64,000 nucleotides of DNA from Trematomus loennbergii. Its lineage: Eukaryota > Chordata > Actinopteri > Perciformes > Nototheniidae. The notes under the pieces were generated by a model. It had not been told where the DNA came from and did no database searches. It saw nothing but the letters and a program-made list of their open reading frames with translations. Shown here piece by piece: positions 57,401-64,000 of this stretch. The stretch covers positions 345,501 to 409,500 of the forward strand of contig JAAOOA010000272.1 of NCBI GenBank assembly GCA_012861695.1. The letters run 5' to 3'. Numbering within the stretch: the stretch's first letter is position 1; each line of letters opens with the position of its first letter. Both the position numbers and the translations under genes were made by a program.

Positions 57401-60400
57401 ATGTCCCAGTAGAGACACTACATACTGATATGAACCTGGAAATGAGCAGAACAATATTTGAAACGTCACAATAACTCAGTCTAGACCATTTTTTGAAACC
57501 TGCCTCTAAGTGCCTAAACCTATTGAACGGCAGTACTAAATGTCCTTGATAATGATGCACAGCACCCTGAGAGCTTTACAGAACTATCCGTGACATTAAG
57601 TGCACTGCAGGAGAAATGTTTCTAGGTTTTTTTCCCCAAATGTGACTGTCTCACTTTAGTTGTCTGTTGTTTTGAGAGATGTATCTGTGGAGGGAGTAGA
57701 CATAATTGCGTTTTCCCAGTCAGGTGTAACATGTCTCCTTTTTTTTTTTTACTTTCAAAATGAGGTTTCAAGTTTCATGTTCAAGGATTCAAGGCTTGTA
57801 TTGTCATTTGTACATAGCTACAGTGTAGTTATGACAATGAAAATCAGTGCAACACAATAACACAGAAAAGCAGCTATTTTAATTCACATTGCCAGCAGCA
57901 CCATTGCATGACTGCACATACACAATGAGGACACAATGTAAAGCTGCTCTCTGGGATGCAGCATTTGGTTGCTCACAATCAATGCTAGACAATGGCTGGT
58001 GATTGCAGACTTTTTTTGTCAGTATGCAACCAACCCGAATCAGCACTAGAAAGAGCGAACAGTGGGTCCTTCATTAACCCTCATAAGAAATGGATTGAAA
58101 AACAGCAGCTAAAATGTGCAATTAAAGTACAAAATCATCTAGAAACTGAACGTGGTTTGGATCGTGACTGGATATAGATTGTGTGTGTCTGTGCTGGTTT
58201 CCATCTTTCTTTGTATTGAGGGTTATTGATCCACAGGAACATCCGTGGAGAGGCCAATCACTTCAGTTTGTTCATGCCTCTGACCTGCATCACACACAGC
58301 TGTGCACAGAGCCGGCCCTTTTTTTTTCCAATTTCAATTTGCAGCACTATAAACTCACTGATAGATATTTAGCTCGGGCTTTTGATTGAAATATGGCTCT
58401 ACCTTATTATTATGTCAAATCAAATGGGCTCGTAATCTGAATAAATGGTAGAATAATCATCAAATCAATCACATCCCCACCTCACTGCTGTGTGATAATA
58501 TGCAGGACAAGTCATCAAGGTCATTTCTTACGGCGCAAGATTGTGATGTATAACCAAGGGAAATACAATAATAAAAGATGAGAGTGGGATTTTAGTCTTT
58601 GCAGACCATTGACATGCACACAAACCTATAAAAGACACTACAGGAAAGGGGAAACAATCATAATAGGGCCCTTTAATTATTACAATACTTAAGTGTGGTC
58701 CTTTGTGAGTGTATTCATAAAAGTGCTGTTCTCCGCAATAATGAAAAAGGCCCTAAACTCCATATTTTGTAATCTCTAGAAGTGACATCTAGGTCATTCT
58801 CAAGATGAACAGGGTCAGAGGTTACCTATAAATTACGCCTTCTGTCTCTTTTACTATCCTGAGGTTTATAGGGTGTTTTGCATATTAAAGGTCCCCTATT
58901 ATACAGTTTTCATCAATATATCACAGGTCTCAGATATATACAGAACCTGTCTCTGATTGGCTGAAAACCAAACAGATCATTGCAGCATCCCATAATCCCC
59001 TCTGTTTCAGCCCTGTTTCCAAAGTGCTGATTCTCTGTCTGTTACTTTAGATGAAAATAAGGAGCCCCTCCCCACGCCCCTCTGAGAGAGATTTGGTTAA
59101 AAGAACTCAATGGTGCTCTAGGAGGAGATTCAGGTGATAAGGTGGGGGGGGTTACCTTGGTTGCTGATTGGCTAATGGTTACACAAGCCAAAACATCGTT
59201 ATGACATCACAAAGTGGCCAAAATCTGATCAGCTCATTTTCAGACAGGTTTTTATAGAAATGGATCAGGACAAAAAGAGAGAGAATCTTTGTTCCTGAAA
59301 CTTTCAGAGTCTCTTTACACAGAGGGGACACATGTTGATGAAGAAGAGACATGAAGAAGAGGGGACACATGTTGATGTAGAAGAGACATGAAGAAGAGGG
59401 GACACATGTTGATGTAGAAGAGACATGAAGAAGAGGGGACACATGTTGATGTAGAAGAGACATGAAGAAGAGGGGACACATGTTGATGTAGAAGAGACAT
59501 GAAGAAGAGGGGACACATGTTGATGTAGAAGAGACATGAAGAAGAGGGGACACATGTTGATGTAGAAGAGACATGAAGAAGAGGGGACACATGTTGATGT
59601 AGAAGAGACATGAAGAAGAGGGGACACATGTTGATGTAGAAGAGACATGAAGAAGAGGGGACACATGTTGATGTAGAAGAGACATGAAGAAGAGGGGACA
59701 CATGTTGATGTAGAAGAGACATGAAGAAGAGGGGACACATGTTGATGTAGAAGAGACATGAAGAAGAGGGGACACATGTTGATGTAGAAGAGACATGAAG
59801 AAGAGGGGACACATGTTGATGTAGAAGAGACATGAAGAAGAGGGGACACATGTTGATGTAGAAGAGACATGAAGAAGAGGGGACACATGTTGATGTAGAA
59901 GAGACATGAAGAGGGGACACATGTTGATGTAGAAGAGACATGAAGAAGAGGGGACACATGTTGATGTAGAAGAGACATGAAGAAGAGGGGACACATGTTG
60001 ATGTAGAAGAGACATGAAGAAGAGGGGACACATGTTGATGTAGAAGAGACATGAAGAAGAGGGGACACATGTTGATGTAGAAGAGACATGAAGAAGAGGG
60101 GACACATGTTGATGTAGAAGAGACATGAAGAAGAGGGGACACATGTTGATGTAGAAGAGACATGAAGAAGTGGATTTTGCATCATAGGTGACCTTTAATC
60201 CTTTGTTTTTCACTCAGAGGACCCGCTGGTGTGCTCCATCTCCAACCCTGACTTTGTGATCTACTCCTCGGTGGTGTCCTTCTACCTGCCGTTCATCGTC
60301 ACTCTGCTCGTCTACATCCGCATCTACGTCTTCCTCCGGATGAGGAGGAAGAGGATAATCTTCCGTCAGGCCAGCCGTAAAGTGCAGCCGGGCTCCACTG

Positions 60401-60411
60401 CACCGTCTGTG
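48454..60411 (+). CDS. drd3: Dopamine receptor D3, first four coding exons (3' end outside window)
   Basis: Exons 48454-48740, 53635-53747, 55833-55969 and 60218-60411, with phases 0, 2, 1 and 0 and GT-AG borders. The product is a Gi-coupled dopamine receptor of the plasma membrane. Exon 1 covers the N terminus, TM1 ([13 protein letters not shown]) and TM2 ([20 protein letters not shown]). Exon 2 has TM3 with the amine-binding Asp in [14 protein letters not shown] and the IDR of the DRY box. Exon 3 starts [11 protein letters not shown] and holds TM4 ([19 protein letters not shown]). Exon 4 has [20 protein letters not shown] with the TM5 serines and the start of the third loop. VVMPV and the SISNPDF block favour D3 over D2. 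In exon 1 the MAMFSSAER frame does not join [18 protein letters not shown] (with N-glycosylation sites) without a one-base shift. TM6-TM7 exons were not found. Confidence 0.93.
49284..49983. mobile_element. TTAA-flanked MITE, 700 bp
   Basis: Ends AGGTCGCATGACATG and CATGTCATGGGACCT, flanked by TTAA on both sides (49280-49283, 49984-49987), a piggyBac-like target choice. Interior noncoding, with a G-run at 49806. Confidence 0.75.
53105..53435. repeat. MITE fragment with one to two 57-bp units
   Basis: Carries GGTCTGCAAAGGCTAAAATC and, at 53362-53430, the reverse complement of the 57-bp satellite unit. It links the satellite to the TTAA MITE family and sits about 200 bases before drd3 exon 2. 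Confidence 0.6.
53748..55832. other. drd3 intron 2
   Basis: Begins with a short (GTGTGTAAT)n repeat at 53752-53790. Contains the 412-bp hAT-like MITE at 54376-54787. No other gene seen. Confidence 0.6.
54376..54787. mobile_element. hAT-like MITE, 412 bp, 8-bp target duplication
   Basis: Ends CATAGGCGGA and TCCGCCTATG, with target duplication TCGTCATG at 54368-54375 and 54788-54795. The 8-bp duplication indicates a hAT-type origin. Noncoding. Confidence 0.8.
56239..56760. mobile_element. hAT MITE, 522 bp, with exact 8-bp target duplication
   Basis: Ends CAGGGGTGTCCAAACT and AGTTTGGACACCCCTG, flanked by GTCTAGCC at 56231-56238 and 56761-56768. Interior resembles the truncated copy at 47993. 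No coding. Confidence 0.92.
57217..57470 (+). mobile_element. TTAA-type MITE fragment
   Basis: Starts TTAAAGGGGCCCTATTGTGC and contains GTCTGCAAAGGCTCAAATC and one part-unit of the 57-bp satellite at 57405-57445; the right end is not clear. Confidence 0.6.
57765..57860. repeat. Interspersed repeat also present in the Polinton arms
   Basis: GGTTTCAAGTTTCATGTTCA and GCTACAGTGTAGTTATGACA resemble 11578-11650 and its mirror at 21660-21725. Confidence 0.5.
58889..60194. mobile_element. TTAA-flanked MITE with a 37-bp minisatellite
   Basis: Ends AGGTCCCCTATTATACAG and ATCATAGGTGACCT, with TTAA on both sides (58885-58888, 60195-60198). The interior holds the 37-bp array. Its right border is 19 bases before drd3 exon 4. 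Confidence 0.8.
59331..60172 (+). repeat. 37-bp minisatellite, about 22-23 units
   Basis: Unit AGAAGAGGGGACACATGTTG then ATGTAGAAGAGACATGA, almost invariant; one unit near 59905 lacks AGA. The unit starts as a MITE-internal sequence. Long minus-strand frames through it are not genes. Confidence 0.97.
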
Positions 60412-60934
60412 GTGAGGACGTTATCTTAGTGTTTTATTACCTCTGCTGAGTTATGGTACTGCGGTTCATTTATGACTCCGAGACATGAAATGACAGCAAA
60501 GTGAGGCGTAGAGGAAGAGAAGGGATCCACAACAGAGGAAGAGACAGAAGAGGCCAAGGACAAACGTTAACAAAGATTTGTGTTTCATAAACCGCTGCTA
60601 CATAGTACTTCATTTTCTTTTGTTGTGCACCAACAAATGCGCAAACAATAAGGAATACAAATAAATCCTGGCCAACTCTTGCAATCAATCTCCCTCGTAC
60701 AGAAATGTGTAATTTGCGCTGTTGAGATTCATAAATACGATGCAGAAACATGCAGCTTTGTGCATTATCAATCATTGTCAGTAAGGCTTTCTAAACGCTT
60801 TGTAAAGGGTGTCTTATTAGAAAGTGGTCCCTGATTTATTATACAGAGCTGAGTTCTATTATCCACTCAAATGAAACCCTTTAGATCTGATTATTGAAAA
60901 ATAAATCTCTGGTTTTCTCCGGAGTGCTGCTTTA
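60412..60934. other. drd3 intron 4, left part
   Basis: No gene recognised between the exon 4 donor and the Tc1 element. Confidence 0.5.
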
Positions 60935-62543
60935 CAGGACTGTCTCAGAAAATTAGAATATTGTGATAAAGTTCTTTATTTTCTGTAATGCAATTAAAAA
61001 AACAAAAATGTCATACATTCTGGATTCATTACAAATCAACTGAAATATTGCAAGCCTTTTATTATTTTAATATTGCTGATTATGGCATACAGCTTAAGAA
61101 AACTCAAAAATCCTATCTCTAAATATTAGAATATCATGAAAAAGTATACTAGTAGGGTGTTCAACGAATCACTTGAATCGTCTAATTAACTCGAAACACC
61201 TGCAAGGGTTTCCTGAGCCTTGAAAAACACTCAGCTTGGTTCAGTAAACTAAATCACAAGTATGGGGAAGACTGCTGATCTGACTGCTGTCCAGAGGACC
61301 GTCATTGACACCCTCCATCAGGAGGGTAAGACACAAAAAGAAATTTCTCAAAGAGCAAGCTGTTCACAGAGTGCAGTTTCAAAGCACATCCACAAAAAGT
61401 CTGTTGGAAGGGGGAAATGTGGCAGGAAACGCTGCACAACCAAGAGAGATGACCGCAGCCTTAACAGCATTGTGAAGAAGAGTCGCTTCCAGAATTTGGG
61501 GGAGCTTCAAAGACAGTGGACTGAAGCTGGAGTCCAGGTATCAAAAGTCACTGTTCACAGGCGTGTCCGGGAAATGGGCTACAATAGCCGTATTCCCATG
61601 GTCAAGCCACTTCTGAACTCAAGACAACGGAAGAGGCGTCTGACTTGGGCTAAGGAAAAGAAGCACTGGACAGTTGCACAGTGGTCCAAAGTCCTCTTTT
61701 CAGACGAAAGCAAGTTTTGTATTTCATTTGGAAGTCAAGGCGCCAGAGTCTGGAGAAAGGCTGGAGAGGCGCAAAATCCAAGTTGCTTGAAATCCAGTGT
61801 GAAGTTCCCACAGTCAGCGATGGTTTGGGGAGCCATGTCAGCTGCTGGTGTTGGTCCACTGTGTTTCATCAAGCCCAGAGTAAATGCAGCTGTGTACCAA
61901 GAGATTTTAGAGCACTACATGCTTCCGTCTGCTGAAAAGCTCTATGGAGATGAGGAATTCATTTTCCAGCATGATCTGGCACCTGCCCACAGTGCCAAAA
62001 CCACCAGTAACTGGTGTACTGACCATGGCATTACTGTCCTCGATTGGCCTGCAAATTCCCCTGACCTGAACCCCATAGAGAATATGTGGGGTATTGTGAA
62101 GAAGAAGCTGAAAGACACCAGACCCAACAATGCTAATGAGCTAAAGGCCGCTATTGAAGCATCCTGGGCATCCATAACACCTCAGCAATGCCACAGGCTG
62201 ATTGCCTCCATGCCACGCCGCATTGATGCAGTAATCCGTGCAAAAGGATTCCCAACCAAGTACTGAGTGCATTAATGGACATTTTCAAATGTTTGATTGT
62301 GTTTTGCTGTTATAAATCTTTTTTTTTTACTTGGTCTGAGGAACTATTCTAATTTTTTGAGATAGGATTTTTGAGTTTTCTTAAGCTGTATGCCATAATC
62401 AGCAATATTAAAATAATAAAAGGCTTGCAATATTTCAGTTGATTTGTAATGAATCCAGAATGTATGACATTTTTGTTTTTTTAATTGCATTACAGAAAAT
62501 AAAGAACTTTATCACAATATTCTAATTTTCTGAGACAGTCCTG
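60935..62543 (+). mobile_element. Full-length Tc1-like transposon, 1609 bp
   Basis: Ends CAGGACTGTCTCAG and CTGAGACAGTCCTG, flanked by TA on both sides (60933-60934, 62544-62545). Terminal inverted repeats are about 200 bp. Inserted in drd3 intron 4 in the gene's own orientation, with an intact transposase. Confidence 0.95.
61262..62266 (+). CDS. Tc1-type transposase, 334 aa, apparently intact
   Basis: ATG at 61262 to TGA at 62266. The N-terminal helix-turn-helix DNA-binding region (residues ~1-110, with KTQKEISQRASCSQSAVSKH) is followed by the catalytic DD34E core: first Asp in LFSDESKF (~residue 148), second in FQHDLAPAHSA, and Glu in DLNPIENMWG exactly 34 residues after it. It ends MPRRIDAVIRAKGFPTKY. 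Length is typical (about 340 aa). Cut-and-paste transposition at TA sites is the family activity. No stop or frameshift is present, which is unusual among fish Tc1 copies. Confidence 0.95.
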   Translation: MGKTADLTAVQRTVIDTLHQEGKTQKEISQRASCSQSAVSKHIHKKSVGRGKCGRKRCTTKRDDRSLNSIVKKSRFQNLGELQRQWTEAGVQVSKVTVHRRVREMGYNSRIPMVKPLLNSRQRKRRLTWAKEKKHWTVAQWSKVLFSDESKFCISFGSQGARVWRKAGEAQNPSCLKSSVKFPQSAMVWGAMSAAGVGPLCFIKPRVNAAVYQEILEHYMLPSAEKLYGDEEFIFQHDLAPAHSAKTTSNWCTDHGITVLDWPANSPDLNPIENMWGIVKKKLKDTRPNNANELKAAIEASWASITPQQCHRLIASMPRRIDAVIRAKGFPTKY

Positions 62544-62545
62544 TA

Positions 62546-64000
62546 TATTTCCCATGCACCTCTCCCTAACTCACACTCATTCACGTTATTCATTCTCATA
62601 ATGACATGCAAATCAAAATGTACTTCTATATATCATGGCAGACAGGGAAACCTTTTACAGAGCTTCATAACTAGACTCCGATGCAGTAAAATAAAACACT
62701 TTTGTTCCGAATACTCAGTAAAATTGCATAAGATGAAGCCTGTATTGTATTGTATTGTATTGTAATATGTATTTGTTGTAAAAGGGTTCAGAAAAGATGA
62801 CAGAAGGAGGCGAGAAAAGCTGTTCAAGGCCGTTGACGTGCAGGGTGAGAGCTATAACTCTCTGCTGAACAACAATGAAATGAACTGGATAGAAAAACAG
62901 TATCGTGGTTCATAAGAAACTGACATGGCTGTCACTGAAAACACGAGAAGTGTTCTTAATTAAAAAGGCTGTCAAGTTGCTTATAAATAGACAATTTAAT
63001 TAGATAGGAATGTACTCCGTGCTGCCCTTTGTCCTTAAAGTAATGAATACACGCAGTGATGGATAGATAGTGAATTACATATAAAAGAAAAGGATATCTC
63101 TGCTTCTCTTCTTAGTGTTTATTTTGAGAGCCAATTATATTCCAGTCCATACAAAGCATCATGTCTTCTCATTGAAGTGCTTCTTCATATGTCTCCTCCT
63201 TCTCCTCACTCCTTCTCCTCCACCTGTCATGTCTTTGATCACGTCCATCACTCTTGTGTTTGTCCCAGTTACATCTATCATTCATGATGGCTTTAACCTT
63301 CTTGTACGTTGCTATATTATTCACCCTAAGGCTGTTATGTTTCAAAGATAATGTTGATATCAAAATGATGGCTTTATCTATTAAGGGCAAGGATACCAGT
63401 TCATGTTCTGTGCATCTGTATACCCTTTTTCTCTCTTCAAGATGATGTATAAAAAGCCACTATTATTTAATTGGATGACAGCAGCAGCAATGGGAGCTTC
63501 CTGTGCAATGTGGTCCCACAAGATGTGTCCACTCCATTGCACACTAACTCCCAGTGAAGCTTCCTATTTAACAGCGTTTTACAGATGATGGGTTGTCGTT
63601 GAGCCGCAGTTTGGGATCTCATCCATGAGTGCAGACACTCATTGTGAGATCTAAGCCCCGGAGGAGATCAGGCTGAGGGGGTTACAATGGAAACGTGTTT
63701 TGAAATATCATAACAGGACTGTGACTCAGTCAGCTGAAGGATATTGATATGTAGAAGGAAGCTTGTTTCAAAAGAGACTTATCTTTATTTCTGCAGGGAG
63801 CTCTAATGGAGTCGCGCTGCGTCCCGCTCAGAAGTGAAAGGGATTTAAAACGTATAAGACGTGCATTTTAATTCATATCTGTGACACGGAGACGCCACAT
63901 GATTTGTCAGAGGTTTCATAAAAACATCCTCTGACATACATAGGCTGGGTTTCATTTCTATCTAAATCTGTTTTAATTAGAGGGAGGGAAATTAATTGAT
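62546..64000. other. drd3 intron 4, right part
   Basis: No exon encoding TM6 or TM7 was found. Contains a (TGTAT)n-like run at 62741-62765. A short open stretch after CTGCAG at 63798 could be examined as an exon but has no recognisable D3 similarity. Confidence 0.45.

Larger units (their letters stand above)
55970..60217. other. drd3 intron 3
   Basis: Carries the complete hAT MITE (56239-56760), a TTAA-type MITE fragment (57210-57470), a TTTCAAGTTTC-type interspersed repeat (57765-57860) and the satellite-bearing MITE (58889-60194). No gene. Confidence 0.6.

Noticed and set aside
59179..60213. Three minus-strand frames of 282-344 codons with [16 protein letters not shown] repeats
   Set aside because: Open in all three frames because the 37-bp unit cycles frames without stops; it is the intronic minisatellite.
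63798..63838. Possible further drd3 exon after CTGCAG
   Set aside because: Phase does not match the exon 4 end for the plausible frame and no recognisable D3 residues are present.

Overview
The window is nuclear DNA from a bony (teleost) fish. The evidence is spliced vertebrate genes with GT-AG introns (a D3-type dopamine receptor, stefin-type cystatins, a rhodanese-domain enzyme and a broken ANKRD39) set among fish-type mobile DNA: a Ty3/gypsy element, Tc1, hAT, piggyBac and THAP/P-like relics, TTAA-flanked MITEs, a Polinton/Maverick, microsatellites and minisatellites.

Layout. Positions 1-3368 hold the 5' half of a Ty3/gypsy retrotransposon on the minus strand (LTR, gag, then pol running off the window edge), open in every part I could read and with a good -1 frameshift site. 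Positions 5342-6357 hold ANKRD39 exons in a broken order: exons 1-3 on the plus strand and the 3' exons on the minus strand just in front of them, joined by a roughly 60-bp inverted duplication. From there to about 32.5 kb lies a tandemly duplicated cystatin-B-like unit, with gene copies at 8655-9398 and 24.9-25.6 kb (the second frameshifted). A third, more distant cystatin gene is at 39.9-41.0 kb.

The most striking object is at 10144-23151: a 13.0-kb insertion into the cystatin unit, bounded by a 6-bp target duplication (CAGAAG) and by termini reading AGT...ACT. Empty versions of the same site lie at about 27.43 and 32.29 kb. These are the hallmarks of a Polinton/Maverick, but the element is one giant palindrome: two arms of 6.2-6.6 kb, inverted and near-identical, each with the same uncharacterised genes, around a spacer of about 195 bp that holds a scrap of Polinton-type integrase. 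I infer a snap-back derivative of a protein-primed linear element.

Positions 25981-31330 are nested transposons: a TTTA-flanked element with a 61-bp-arm hairpin, a piggyBac relic, a hAT relic and a THAP-domain element. Positions 33.6-37.1 kb and 38.5-38.9 kb are arrays of a 57-bp minisatellite; the larger array sits between inverted repeats of about 145 bp. The rhodanese gene is at 42.3-43.7 kb.

From about 46.1 kb to the right edge lies the dopamine D3 receptor gene (first four coding exons, through TM5 and the start of the third intracellular loop). Its introns carry hAT and TTAA MITEs, a 37-bp minisatellite and a full-length Tc1 element with an intact 334-codon transposase. TM6-TM7 exons were not found and should lie to the right. 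Several real exons carry isolated one-base frame breaks, so some 'pseudogene' signals here may be residual assembly indels.
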